Source of the DNA: Scolanthus callimorphus
Taxonomy: Eukaryota > Cnidaria > Anthozoa > Actiniaria > Edwardsiidae
Reading direction: 5' to 3'
Length of the DNA stretch: 64,000 nt
Assembly: GCA_033964015.1 (NCBI GenBank)
Contig: CM066912.1
Coordinates: 12,125,399-12,189,398, forward strand
Position numbers and translations under genes: made by a program. Each line of letters opens with the position of its first letter. The first letter of the stretch is position 1. The notes under the pieces are model-generated. The model was not told the DNA's origin. It was given only the letters and a program-made list of their open reading frames with translations, and searched no databases. Positions 48,157 through 61,192 of this stretch are shown piece by piece.

Positions 48157-51100
48157 AACAATACTGCACGTAGTGAAATAACGAGTAGAAATACGGATGG
48201 CTTGAGGCGTTGTTTGAAATGCAGGAATGGAGCCGGGGGAGGTACTCCTCCATATATGGTATCCCTGGCTTTCACATGACGTCATGAAAATTCTAGCTTT
48301 GAAACTAAAAATTCTACAGAGACGAATATTATATATTCTTTACAACTCATCCGGTGAGTCTTCACACGAACTTTCAACTTATTGTTTTTCCTATTTCCGG
48401 AGCTATCGCTGAAGTTTGATAGCTAGAGGTAGCAACACCAGTCACGCATTTAAAAGAGCCGATAAGCACAATATCTCTCTAAATTAACTTTGTTCTTTAG
48501 TTTGAAATGATCGATCATTTTAACTAAGTTGTTGTTGAAACATATGGTTAACATCTTGGACGATATATCTTGGAACTTGCTGGCATTTGAGAGTGAGGAC
48601 ATCGTTAATGGAGTGGAATGGTTAGGAAGCCCGGCAAACTTCAAAGGGTCAACACAATAGCGTGGGCTGGATGTTTAGAGGGGCTATCACGTGAAATTGA
48701 CCCTGCACAATTTTGTTTCATGCTCATCTAATATGCATGCCTGGTTGTACTGAATCTTACTGGCTGAATTTCGGTACTTATGTACCGTGACCCTGCACAA
48801 ACAAAATTATTCCTCTGAAAACGTGAACAAAGAGATAGTACTATAGGCCTTTTTCAAAAATGGCGAAAAATTGCGTGGAAACGAGGCTGGAAATATGAGC
48901 ATACATTACCGCTGCCCAGGGAAGCCTTAGCTGGTTCGAATGGAGATCGAAAAACCGTTTAAGTCTAGTGTTTTCTGATTTTCTTTTTTTATCGGCCCCT
49001 ATTCACACCAGCTAAGGCTTCCCTTGGCAGCTGCCATATATGCTCATATTTCCAGCCTCGTTTCCACGCAACTTTCCGCCATTTTTGAAAAAGGTCTATA
49101 GCAGGGTGACAGGTTTCCTAACCATTCCTCTCTATAAACTATGGATAGGAGCTCAATCATAGCGGTGGAATTATTTTACTGCAACGCATCGCGTGCTTTC
49201 AAATCCTTAAATGTCTGTCTGGAATTGCCCCTACACAATTTCTCAAATTTTCATTTATTCTTTACGGGGTTTATTTGGCATTTTGACAAAAAAGAGTGGA
49301 TTGTGGCTGAAATATAGCGCGACAATTGTGATACAGATTGGATGGTATACGGATTGGATCAGTATATGGATTGGATCAGGCTTTTTAGACATCCACGGCA
49401 CAACGCCCCTATAAAACAAGGGCAGTGCAATCATGTAAATACTGCAAACCAAAAAGCCGTCGTGCCCGTGGTGGGTATGTGCCGAGTGCCCCGTCCCCGT
49501 TCTATAAACGATTTTCGCAAGAAAGAACACCCCGTTCTATGATTTGTATCCAAATCGAGACCCCGTTCTAAATATAAACTAGTTGTAGCTCTCGCTAAAA
49601 GTGCCAACGAGCAAGACAGTGAATCATATTTTGCCCGTTTGAAAATATGAGTTCCTCTGACTCACTGCTGCCCTAATTTCATTTGGCCGACTATAGAGAC
49701 AAATATCTACCTCTAAATTTCATACATGTAAGGTTGCATTTCCAATAACAACAGCGCGAGAAATATATACAAACACAGCATCGCGGCGTTGGCTACACGA
49801 ACGCACTTCAGAAGTGGACAAGGGGTCAAATAGTAGATTTCTCTTCTGATACTGATAGTGCTCAAGTAGTTGGTTACCACTTTCAAAATCCTGGCACTCT
49901 GATTGGCTAGTGGTTACACCACTCTGAACTCGAGAATTTTTCTCCTCGCACGGCTCTATAATGCTGCCGCCTCGCAGCCTCGCCTCTTGGCTCGGCTGCT
50001 CGTTGGCAATTAAAGATACCGCGGCCTGCATAAAATAGAATTTCTGTGTCGAAATAAATCTATCTTGAAGATAGAATGTCCAAGGGTTCGTCCACAAGAC
50101 AATGAATACCTTCTTTTGAAACCAAATCGCGTGTGCGGTAGCTATACAGATAAAATATAAATAGTAGAAAAGAAACCAATGATATCCTATCAAATAGAGC
50201 CACTGCAACTTTAATCAATCCCTTGCAGTCACTGGTGCACACTTCCGACAACCAATTTTTGATATTAAAAGCCGTGCTCTACTTTATTTTCAAACAACAG
50301 TCATAAATATTTTATACAGTTCTAATGTTACTCTACTCTTCTGGGTAGGGATAATATGGTTTATAGAAAATAAGATGGAATGAGATAAAATACTCGGAAT
50401 ATAAAAGTAAGACCATAAATCAATAACTAACTTGACTTTTGTTTCGGTGTCATGTCACGAGCAGCATGCTATGCATCGTTCCTTTACGTTCGACGTTCTA
50501 TCTGCAACCGGCTTTCCGCAAAGTCCATGGCTAATTTTTTTTTATTGAGAGAATACGTTATTTTCAATAGCTTCGAAGAAATATTCTTTGATCGATCTTC
50601 CTATTCTCTATTACTTTTTTAAATGGCGCAATACTTCGTTGTGTTGGCGAGCAAAAATATTTCCTATTCTATCTCGTAGAAGAATCCAATATCTCAAGTG
50701 ATTTGTATCACTTGTAATTACAGCAAAAACCGTTGTACCGCGATCCACACTTTCGAAACATCAATTTAGTTTGGGATTTCCTTTTTAGCAAATCGCATTC
50801 CTGCCTTGTCTCGCTAGTACCTTCGATCTGCTGTTGTGTCCCCTTGTAACATTTGTATGGCTTTCGCTCCGAGGGATTGCCACGCGACTACAATAGCGCG
50901 AAACAAGGTGGGGTGACAAAAAAATATGAAACTAAATTTATGATTTGAAAACGCGGGTCGCGCTTCACGGCATGGACGATTTAGTTTGATATAGTTTACT
51001 TCGCTGTTCAAGTTATTTTAAATATGCATGCGACTTATAAATTTTCAATGGAGTCACGTGATAAACTGTCCTGAGCGCTTGCCTTGGGCTGCAGTGAGAT

Positions 51101-51742
51101 GTCTAAAGCTATTAGAAGAAGAAGCGAGTGTTAGTAAGAAATACATTAATAATGTGGTGTTAAAGCGTGTGATAGACTGAAAAGTTAGGTGTTGTTATAT
51201 TAGTCAGTTGAGAAGAGACATCATCTTCATCAGAAGATGGTGGCTCACAATACAGAAGAAATATTGAGACCGAACTCATATAATAAAATAGTTCATACAA
51301 CATTAGATAAACGATTATAAATGTAGCTGTACATATTGACCTACTTCACTAAAGGCGGGACCATGTATCATGAACCATGCACAAGCAACGAAGTCGTTTT
51401 GTTTTGCCCGACTTTGAGATACCGAACTACATTAACAACGCTGGGCAAATTGTATATATTACATTTGAGGAATCAGTGGACATACATTGCTCCGATTTCA
51501 GATAATAATAATAATCACAAACACTGATGGTTTATGATTCATGGTTTGACGAGGAACGATGATTGGAAGGTGTATAAAACACGTCAGACGTTGTACAGCA
51601 TACAATGATTCTAGGAATGCTACCCTACTATGCAGTTACGTGAGCAGGTGTTACTCCACTTAGCATGAAAGTGGACAAGAGGCTTCAGAATAACTTCAAG
51701 ATCAACCATTACTCAACTGGCTCCCTAGTTGAGCGCCGAACT
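48157..51742. other. intergenic between coiled-coil ORF and aGPCR 2
   Basis: No gene recognised. A 261 bp fold-back MITE lies at 48841-49101. The reverse ORF 50208-49720 (162 aa) has hydrophobic stretches but no splice context or motif and overlaps repeat-like sequence, so I do not call it. Confidence 0.4.
48841..49101. mobile_element. fold-back MITE with ~90 bp arms
   Basis: ctataggcctttttcaaaaa at the left is matched by tttttgaaaaaggtctatag at the right, and the similarity extends through gaggctggaaatatgagcat and agccttagctgg. Only about 80 bp remains between the arms. Confidence 0.92.
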
Positions 51743-54700
51743 TTAAAGCTTTGTAAACCCTCCCCTCTTGTTCAGCTCTTTGTCATATATTCTAACACTA
51801 TATAGATCACGAAGTGATTTGAGCTGGGGTTCCGTACTTCTCTTAGTTTCCCCTGTGCCGAGGTTCCGCTGTGAGGGTGTGGTCCCAGAGGGATTGTACG
51901 AGTTCTTTAGGCTGCGCTTCATCTCCAAGTTGTGCAGCTTGCGAAGGAATTCCCGCCTGACCTGTGTGAGAAAATTATTATTATCGTCATCATCATTGTT
52001 GCCGTGGTACATCGTCACTGTCGTCACTATCTATAACCAGAGTCTGAAACGCCCGCCACACGTTACGATTTGTGGTGCAATTGAAGTGTCGAACGGAAAC
52101 TTCACATCCCACGCGCTGGGAACTGCCGCGTCTGCGTCGTTCGCAGTAAATGCTGAACAAATTCAAAACACCTGCGACGCGAAGTTGTCGCAGGTGTCGT
52201 CGATCGAAGCGAAGTCATCGATCGAGGTCGTCGACTCTTGTGATGCGGCATCATCGTGAGATCACTACAGAAACCGCACCTTCATGAAATCACGCGGTAT
52301 GAACTTCCGGCGATTGGCACTACAATATTTCACAGTTTGTCGGTGATCTGGAGAAATTTCGCACCCGCATCGCAGTGGAAAACGTTTGCGATGTCGCAGC
52401 TTCACAGCGCGCGAATTAAGTGGCATCGCGTTAGAATTTGCACCACAAGGTAAACACATCGCACAACAAACTCCTGCGCAGCCGCAGCAGTGGCGCGCAA
52501 CGGATCGTGGGGCGAGTAGCGAGGCGCGCACAGTTTTCTGCACCGGTAACAAAGGAAATAAACACATAACGACTTGGTCGAGTCCATCGCACACAGCTTA
52601 ACAACCGAACGTGGCTTACCTCTGAACTCAAAACACAATAGAAGATAAAGATAAGGAGCCCCTAAAGGAAAAAAAAACATATCAGTAAAATGCAGCCTAC
52701 AATTGGCACAGACTTAAGAATGCATGCTCAAATAACTATCATTTCTACCAATACTTACCTGCATTGAATTAAAAATCGCGAAGAGGTATTCAAAGACGAC
52801 GGTCTTGTTGTTAAAAGCCAGGAATCCGAACGTCCAAGTCAAACCAAGAATAGGTAACAAGGTTACAAACGCCTTTACTAGGGCTCTGCCGAAGGAAGGC
52901 AATGGAAAAACATTTTAGTGCAATCAGCAAATATTGCTGCTGAACATGCGGAAAGCATGAGCAATCCGTAACCAAGAACATTGGTCTGATGATACACAGG
53001 GATATTTTTTCAGATACCAGGAGTCCATGAATAGGAAAGTCCATCTTCCATATAGGGTCTATGAGGCAGCGTTTTTACTAACCGATCTATTTTTAGAACA
53101 CTTCATGGTACAATTGAAATTTACATGTGAATACCTCTCATTGTTGTAATTTTATCTAATCTATGCATGCTTTCTAGCGTAACCAGCAAACAATGGCTTA
53201 ACCTAACAATTCTATTCTAAAAATAGATAAGTCAGGAAAAACGGTGCCTCAATTTTATAAGCCAGTTGGAGGCTTCTACATACGGGCTCCTGTAGTTACT
53301 CTTTAATTGGAAAAGAACTTCCCATCGAGCAATCGTGGGATATCAACATTGCTGTAAAAGTTCCATATGAGCTGCTACCGATGTTTATTCCATAAAGTTG
53401 AATGAATACGTACTTAGAGCTTGTCTGAGACTCGTCCTTCAGCATGATGGCGGTCACTCGTAGAACCAAGAACAGAATTATAAGATTGAACTGGAAACGA
53501 TAAAATATTTTTGTTACACTCAACATTCAAAGTCCAGCAGATTTTTGGCAATTCTGCCTGTCAATCAATACTTATTAGGGATGAGAATATGCAATTGTGA
53601 CAATTGGGTCTCAGAACTCAACCGTACTATTGTCACAGTGGAATATGAAAAAAAAATGATCCTTTATACATGCGAACCGATGAATGTTTAGACCCTTTTT
53701 ATACCCAACTCGCAGACCCAACAAGCCCTTTTGCCTTTCCGGGTACGCTGACACTATACTATTTTTTATTGAACTGGACGTGACAGCAGGACTTATGACG
53801 CGAGTAAGAACATTTGCCAGTCTTCCTTCCTCGATTTGTGAAGTGGCGGTGGAACTAATGGTCCAGGCAAGAACTATACACACTCGAATTACAAGGGTGT
53901 CTTATTTACCGAGCTAGCTCGCGCCGTGGACGTAGTAATTCACCGATCCCGCAACGTGGGACAAGCCAAAATCTTTTTTTGACAAAAACAATGGAAAATA
54001 CACCGATTGCAGGAATATGTTACAACTTGCCTCATGATATATGTGTTCGATATTTCCACGTGGAAATGATGAAGAATTCATGAACAATTATCGAGTTTGT
54101 TGTTCGGGCATTTTTAATTTCACTGGGAAGATCAACTACCCATTGTTTGGTGTGACTAAACAAGCGAAGACGGGATCGGCATACTACCCTACACTCACCG
54201 CTATTATCAATACAACAGGAGCAACAAATGCCCAAATCGCCCCACTATCAATTGATAGCCAGCAACTGAAAACGAAAAGGAATGGAAAAATATAATACTA
54301 ATACAGGATTTCTTCAGTTTTTGCATATGTAAATGCCGAATGCGTTTAAGACAGATTGTTTTAGTGATTAGAGCAACGTGTGGCCAAAAATCGGGTTCCT
54401 AGAAAGTACAAACTGTGTGTGTGTGGGGTTCTTAACATATCGACCTGATACGGGTGCCTCGTCGTTTTTTTAGGGGTCAAAATCGACTCTCAGGTAATTT
54501 TTTGGGGGTATCGGAGAAAGATTGTGGCTTTCACTAATAAATGGTAATTTTAGGGGTACGCAAATGAATGAAAAGGTCATAAACCAAGCAAAACGTTTTC
54601 TTTCTTTCGTAATTCATTTATAGCTCTAAAATAAGCTTGTTTTGGGATGAGAAACAATAAACAATAACAAAAAAGGTTTATGGTTGGTATTTTTTAGGGG

Positions 54701-56548
54701 TCATTTTGTTTAGATAGTATTTTAGGGGTTGGATTTAGTATGTCCTGGTATTTTTTAGGGTATATTTTCCGATGCCCCGACGAGCACACTTATCACTCTT
54801 GCAAAGGAGACCCCCCCCCCTCGGGAAAAAAAAAACGATTGACTAGCTAAGCCAATAAGGCCCCTGTATTGTTGCTTGGCGTCTATCACGACAAACGGTG
54901 GCAAAACATATCATTTTTGGCGCTGTTCGCCCGGGGTATAACCAGTTATCCGTTCTATATAGGTCTCCCCTTGTTTAGCTCCCAGCCAAACAGTAAATAA
55001 ACAGAACATGGACAATCATTTCTTTGAATGTCGAATGTCTTACGTTGTTTCTGAGTAGAACTCCCATCGGAATCCGGCCCCGCAGCAAATAGTTAGAATA
55101 GCGGGTAAACCTGCAACGATACATCAAATTTGTCATAGATGGCCCTTTTGCCCAAGATGCTCAGTGCGTTTTTGCAGTGTATTGCAGAAGTCGAAAATTA
55201 AGGCTGGGGGCAAAGCGTCGAACGTGTATTGAAACGTTTAACATCGCTGAACATACATTGACAACTATTTAGGGAGTTTCCTCATTATCTGAATTAGCGT
55301 CTCATGTAGAAATTGTCGGAAACACGTTAATCACAAATGTTGATCTGATTCTTTTACCCCAGCCTATAGGGACGTTGCGCAGTGTTTGGGTTAGCTGACG
55401 GGCGGAGGAAAGGAGGGTACAGTTTACCAAGCGGAAGTACAAAAGTACCTACGTGGGCAACACTAAAGGTCGATAATCATTCCCGCTGGAGTAGATATTC
55501 GTCAGTACCAAACCCTTATTATAACGGACATCAAGCGATAATGACCTAAACTTTAGATTCGAAGAGTCAAATTGAGGAAATCTCGAAATTCTACATGTAA
55601 TCCTGAGTCAACGCATTACCTACCCCAGCCAATAAAGGTGTATATCTTCTTCCTATCATGGCCTGACGTGAAGACTCTGATGACTAAACAATAGATGTGC
55701 ACTCCCTCGACAAGCATCCATGTGAAAATAGACATATAGAAAAAGTACAAGCAGATGGCCATACTCAAGCAGAGACTCTGCAACAAGATCACAATACTAC
55801 ATTACAATTAACGTTGTTTTTCCCGATAACAAGATTTTAGTTTATGCAACATTGCCAAATCTATCTATCTACATCAAGAGGAAAAAAATTGGAACGAGTC
55901 ACAGTGCAACCTTTTGTTAAAGTCGGCTTAACCATTAGAACGGATTTAGATGACTGTCGTGATCGAGTAATGTGCAATCACTTCTATAGGTTTTATTCAG
56001 AATTGGTGTAATTACTTTGCGATTGGTTTTACTACAGTCATACGAAAACCCGCTCTATCAAGAACGTGTTCCTGGTTAACAGCTAAAACCGTTGCATCGC
56101 GAGCTGCGTTTTCAAAAACATCAAATTATTTTTGGATTTTTGACTTTATTGTCCCGCCAATCAACATATCTGAGTCAATGAACATGAACTATTGCCCTGC
56201 TTCGCCTAGTGCAGTCAACTGGCTTCCCTCTGAACTAAAACCAGACAACGTCGCGACGGAAAGCTCGGCGACTGCACTAGGCGAAACAGGGCAAGAAAGG
56301 GCAAAAAAGTTCAATATTGAATTTGAAATTGCATTTTTGGATTGAATAATGAAATCAATAATGGAATTAATTTTAATTAAAATGCAGAACGCGCGCATTA
56401 TTTCATAATGGATTAAACAAACACCATCTGCTTACACGTCCGTACCTTTGGCGTTCTTTGTAATGCGGCAACGAAGAACAACGCCTGCGCAACAAGAATG
56501 GCCACCACTAGGTTCATGTGGATGAATACCCTCTCAGATCGTACACTC
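51743..56548 (-). CDS. adhesion GPCR 2, TM2 to C-terminus (8 exons, 5' part not found)
   Basis: The reverse-strand exons are 56548-56446 (TM2, SVRSERVFIHMNLVVAILVA), 55777-55624 (TM3, FTWMLVEGVHIYCLV), 55110-55044 (TM4, GLPAILTICCGAG), 54265-54199 (CWLSIDSGAIWAFVAP), 53490-53414 (TM5 end), 52885-52759 (TM6, LLPILGLTWTFGF, and TM7), 52661-52620 (GLLIFIFYCVLSSE) and 51961-51743 (tail). All junctions are GT-AG and stay in frame for 285 codons including the stop. Exon lengths 67, 127 and 42 are shared with adhesion GPCR 1, so the two are paralogues. The tail ends GGFTKL; T at -2 and L at 0 fit a class I PDZ ligand. TM1, the GPS and the ectodomain were not found up to 64000; they may lie outside the window, be hidden in the repeats, or be lost. 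Confidence 0.85.
53062..53251. mobile_element. MITE with TGAGGCAGCGTTTTT inverted termini, copy 2
   Basis: tgaggcagcgtttttactaa ... ctatttttagaaca is mirrored by tctaaaaatagataagtcag ... acggtgcctca. It is the same family as 30927-31261, and each copy lies in a 7TM intron of one of the two adhesion GPCR genes. Sequence outside these ends (aggagtcc, gggctcct) may be an outer inverted layer. Confidence 0.8.
55936..56057. mobile_element. short MITE, TAGAGCGG superfamily
   Basis: The ends tagaacggatttagatgac and gtcatacgaaaacccgctcta are inverted and resemble those at 5067-5321, but the element is only 122 bp. It is in the TM2-TM3 intron of adhesion GPCR 2. Confidence 0.7.
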
Positions 56549-56666
56549 CTAAAAAAGGGATGTAGCACAGCTTCGTTAATAACAGTATTTAGTATATATA
56601 CCAAATCAGTGAATAGTCATTTTCGTGCGCTCTGATTGGTCCCTGAAATAGTAGATATCCAGCATT

Positions 56667-57677
56667 AGTATATACCAGCTCGGCAACCTCCTAAGAACGA
56701 GCATTTTGATTGGTTTAGAATCTCGGAATCTGAGACATTATTTACCTCCGAAACAGTAGATATTGTTGGCAAGCAAATTTCATGTAGTGGCGAAGAAAAG
56801 TCAGTCAACAAAACTAAAGAAGTAACAAATTAGATTTCTTTGTCTCCAAATCGGTCTCTCTGGATTTAATAAGCTCTCAAATCGTCTGAGCGTTGTTTGT
56901 GAAAAACACGCTTGCACTGAAACCCGAGTTGAAAAACTTTAGCTGGCAAAACATGAATGAAAATTATTTTTAGCCATGTATTTTCCCTTTATTTTATTAA
57001 TCTGACAAAAATCAAAACTATGATCTACAATCTGTCGAGAAAATACAGTCGAAAGAGCTAATTTTCAAAGTACCTGAGGATGGTTTGTGTCTTGCAACGA
57101 CTGATCGGCAGCTTTCTTGTAGTTTTTTGCGAGCGAACTGTCCGCCACAAAGGAGACTTCTGTTAGTAGTCAGTTTTCCTTCTTCTTGCCTAATGATAAC
57201 CCCATAAAGCCTTTTCACAAGGTTTCGTGTAGCTGTTTTATCCTGCTAAATCGTTTTTTTCCCTCAAATATCCAGTGTTTGCGGTGTTTGTTCACTCCAT
57301 TTTTCCAGCAAAGTAAGACTTGTGCAACGAGTGCCTGCCGACAAATAATTTTTATCTCGGAAACTTTTGGCGAATTGCTTACAAATGCTCTTCCATTTGA
57401 ACCAATATTCCTTCTTGAATTGAAATGATACAATATATTGCTCGCTACATGTCCAATTTGTTGAAAATCCCTTGAATTGTCCATTTTTCCCCCAGCTTTT
57501 CGAAGTAAATGCTTGCAAACTTTCTAGAGCTGTCAAAATCGACCAAAAACGTGCTTATGCAAATCATCTAAGTTTGCGTGAGTTTTGTCACGCGCGTATA
57601 AGTTTTAAAACGCTAACACAACTTTTCTTATTGTTTTCCGACTGAAAATTCGACAGGTTGCCTTGCTGGTATATACT
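56667..57677. mobile_element. ~1 kb TIR element, tandem copy 1
   Basis: It starts AGTATATACCAGCTCGGCAA and ends with the complement (ttgccttgctggtatatact). The interior contains short reverse ORFs such as one starting MKRLYGVIIRQEEGKLTTNR; none is long enough to be a transposase. It is probably non-autonomous. Confidence 0.8.
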
Positions 57678-57800
57678 AAAACACTTATTCTATTTCAATT
57701 TCGGTGGATAGTGGCTTTAGGAATATTTACCTCGAGCCTGCGGCTCTCGGTAAATATTCTGCCACTATCCACCTCAATTGAAATAGAATAAGTGCTAATT
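57678..57800. repeat. palindrome between the two TIR elements, copy 1
   Basis: cacttattctatttcaattt ... gtggatagtggc is mirrored around GAGCCTGCGGCTC by gccactatccacctcaattg ... aataagtg. It is repeated almost exactly at 58774-58896. Confidence 0.88.
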
Positions 57801-58773
57801 AGTATATACCAGCTCGGCAACCTCCTAAGAACGAGCATTTTGATTGGTTTAGAATCTCGGAATCTGAGACATTATTTACCTCCGAAACAGTAGATATTGT
57901 GTTGGCAAGGAAATTTCATGTAGTGGTGAAGAAAAGTCAGTCAACAAAACTAAAGAAGTAACAAATGAGCTCACAATAATCGTCTGAGCGTTGTTTGTGA
58001 AAAACTCGCTTGCACTGAAACACGAGTTGAAAAACTTAAGCTTGCAAAACATAAATGAAAATTTATTGTAGCCATGTATTTTCCCTTTATTTTATTAATC
58101 TGACAAAAATCAAAACTATAATCTACAATATGTCGAGAAAATACAGTCGAAATAGCTAATTTTCAAAGTACCTGAGGATGGTTTGTGTCTTGCAACGACT
58201 GATCGGCAGCTTTCTTGTAGTTTTTTGCGAGCGAACTGTCCGCCACAAAGGAGACTTCTGTTAGTAGTTAGTTTTCCTTCTTCTTGCCTAATGATAACCT
58301 CATAAAGCCTTTTCACAAGGTTTCGTGTAGCTGTTTTATCCTGCTAAATCGTTTTTCCCTCAAATATCCAGTGTTTACGGTGTTTGCTCACTCCATTTTT
58401 CCAGCAAACTACTTGTGCAACGAGTGGCTGCCGACAAATAATTCTCATCTCGGAAACTTTTGGCGAATTGCTTACAAATGCTCTCAAATTTGCAGCTATA
58501 TTCTTTCTTGAATTGAAATGATGCAATATATTGCTCGCTACATGTTCAAATTTGTTGAAAATCCCTTGAATTGTCCACTTTTTTCCGCAGCTTTTCGAAG
58601 TAAATGCTTGCAAACTTTCTAGAGCTGTCAAAATCGACCAAAAACGTGCTTATGCAAATCATCTATAAAGTTTGCGTGAGTTTTGTCACGCACGTAGTTT
58701 TAAAACGCTAACACAACTTTTCTTATTGTTTTCCGACTGAAAATTCGGCAGGTTGCCTTGCTGGTATATATTA
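57801..58773. mobile_element. ~1 kb TIR element, tandem copy 2
   Basis: A second copy of 56667-57677, in the same orientation and of high visible identity, with several small deletions (for example in the AGTAAGACTTGTGC region). The same reverse ORF start, MKRLYEVIIRQEEGKL, is present with substitutions, showing no strong protein-level conservation. Confidence 0.82.
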
Positions 58774-58896
58774 AAACACTTATTCTATTTCAATTTCGGT
58801 GGATAGTGGCTTTAGGAATATTTACCTCGAGCCTGCGGCTCTCGGTAAATATTCTGCCACTATCCACTTCAATTGAAATAGAATAAGTGCTAACTA
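58774..58896. repeat. palindrome after the second TIR element, copy 2
   Basis: Near-identical to 57678-57800, including the GAGCCTGCGGCTC centre. The duplicated unit is therefore TIR element plus palindrome. Confidence 0.88.
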
Positions 58897-58984
58897 TTTA
58901 CTATTTTTAAAAAAGTCTCAAAATGGAGGCTCGTTTCGCGCGCAATATTGCGTTTTGAAACTTAATCCACCATATTTTATCCTA

Positions 58985-59076
58985 CTGATTTGGTTTATAC
59001 TAAAACAACTATCCTCCTAAGGGTCGGCGGCTTGCGCGATATATAACTCGACGCTTCGCGTCTCGGTATATAGCCA

Positions 59077-59109
<33 letters not shown>

Positions 59110-59115
59110 TAAATA
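58985..59115. repeat. GGTATATACC-family palindromic repeat, second copy
   Basis: It shares CGACGCTTCGCGTCTCGGTA, ACTATTCACCTCCCCTTCGG and GGGATAGTTGTTAA with the repeat at 36716-36905. Confidence 0.65.
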
Positions 59116-61190
59116 TAAGAAAACACTGCAGAGACAATTGAATGAAACAGGTATCCCATATCAAGTGATTGTAACTATAACCTCCGAACGACATGGTATA
59201 ATCAACTTTAAACAGGCAGTATCCCACCAGCTACCACAAGAACACACAATTGTCAGTAGTGATTAGGGAAATTATATTCGAAGAACCGAGTCGAAGTAAT
59301 TGAGAGCGGAAACTAAAGAGACAGACCAAGTTTATCACCCGTAATATATGGCCCAAACAATAGAGGGACGTGTCATTATTTACCGGGGGGGGGGGGGGGT
59401 CCCACTTTTTTCAAACAAGGCTAAAAAAAATTAGGACCCTCCCCTTGAACATAACAAAAAAAATGTGACCCTCCCCCAGTCGTAGGTAAAAAAAATTGGG
59501 ACCCTCCCCCATGCAATTTATTTCTGAAAAACCTGTTAGATAGACTATTGTCCAAGTGACTTCTGTCATGCACCAGTCAATTGACACCACGGCCCCCCGA
59601 TTTAACATTCACTAAATGTTACTATTTTCCCGGTCACCAGGGACATTCGTTGTTAAAGCTCCAGGCCCCCGGGGACACTTTCGCAACATGGCGAAACGCG
59701 CCTTTATCTTGATAAACGCATTTCATCAAGCCTCCAGAGAAAATATAACATTTTATTTTCTGTGTGTAGTAAAAAAAGCCTGTTGGTTTTATTCTTCACG
59801 CGCTACAAATTATTATTGTTCATGTGCGTGAAGCGCAGCACAAAAAAAGATTTTTTTTGCAGCTTTTAACGTCGAACTCACTTCTTTCGAACATATTGAC
59901 TGCCAACCGGGCGTATCACTGGAGGGCTTTTGGGGGTTTTCATTTGTCCTTGCCAAGATACTTATGCTTGTAACGACATTCGTACGCATTCCATTTAAGC
60001 GCCACAAGCGTATTGTTTTCTTTGGGCAAGTTCTCTAAAACTAGATTAGATGTTATTCCTTATGCGCACGAAGCGCGCCGAAATTTTCAACATAATGAAT
60101 AAAATAAAACTAGAAAATGATATAGAACTCGTTGCTGGAATCTCTCTTTCAAGGCTTCAGGTTTCGAGAGATCCTCCCCTTTCACTCGCCCAAAAATAAA
60201 GTGATCCCTCCCAAAATCCTCCGACCTCGGTTTCGCACGATAATCGAACTTCTGGTTCAACGTTAATATTCCCCGTTAATGCCCCGCTGAATATCCCCGC
60301 CATAGAAGGTCCGAGTTAAACTCCCTGCCCTTCCGTAGATTAATGTGTTAAATCCCCGGCCTGACCGCGTTACTTTCCCGCCCTGTCCCGGGGGTGGGGG
60401 CCGGGTGTCAATTGAAATAGGAACGGCGGTTATTATTCATCGCCTCGATTATTTACGTGAGAATGTTTGGTAATACACGGGTTAAATGCAGTGATCCTCC
60501 CTCCCTGTATAATGATTAACATAATCCCACATCTCCCGTCCCCTGTTTGACCTAGTACTGTAGACATTTTACAGAAAAACGGGCTCGCATATCCTTCGTT
60601 GCGCGCGAAGCGCGCCCAAATTTTGATAAACGTTTGTTTGTTTGTTCATCGTTTTTTTGTTTGTTCATCGCATTTCATCAAAACTAAACCAAAAGACAAA
60701 TTACACCAAAGACAAATCAAGCCTCAGAGAAAGGGTAGATGAACATGTTTTGTGTACGGTATAATAAACAAAGCCTGTCAGGAGCTGAGGAAGTACACTA
60801 AACACGTATTTTTTAATGTGCGATATTCTGAAGTGAAGATTTTGGCAATATAAAACCACACCTGTTGAAATTTTACTGTTAATTTAGAAAGAAATGCAGA
60901 TAACGATACGATGACTTACCATCAATCGTATGTTCGTCTTCATTCTCTTTCGCGTTGCCAAAAATGTTCCGCGACGGCATTATTGTTCGTTAGTCATATT
61001 TTATTTGCACCATAAGACATTTATTCCAAATTACTTTAATAAGCACAGAACGGTGCATCGATAATGTTTATTAACCATTTGGTATGGCAGTGATTTTAAT
61101 TGCTATGCTGTTAAAGTAAATACATCCTAAAAGTGGTGGCAGTAAGTGAGTGTGCTACCTAGAGAAAAGGCTAGACATCAATGACGCAGA
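59116..61190. other. intergenic, no gene recognised
   Basis: It contains a run of about 16 G (59386-59400), several imperfect GACCCTCCCCC-type repeats (59405-59515), and GCGCGAAGCGCGCC-like palindromes. The TM1 exon of adhesion GPCR 2 was looked for here on the reverse strand and not seen. Confidence 0.4.
60920..60980 (-). CDS. possible first coding exon, reverse strand
   Basis: An ATG at 60980 opens 20 codons (MPSRNIFGNAKENEDEHTID) and ends at a consensus donor GTAAGT in phase 1. It has no signal peptide, unlike an adhesion GPCR start. It could be a leader exon or chance. Confidence 0.2.
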
Positions 61191-61192
61191 AG

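Noticed and set aside
49720..50208. Reverse ORF of 162 aa with hydrophobic segments
   Set aside because: No family motif, no splice context, and it overlaps sequence with MITE-like ATTGGCTA motifs.
51768..52259. 163 aa + strand ORF
   Set aside because: Its first half is antisense to the last exon of adhesion GPCR 2 (51961-51743). The rest is a GC-rich, partly palindromic repeat.
57018..58631. Reverse ORFs of 66-95 aa in the paired 1 kb elements as transposase remnants
   Set aside because: They are short, differ by frame and premature stops between two otherwise near-identical copies, and show no catalytic motif, so they are probably non-coding.
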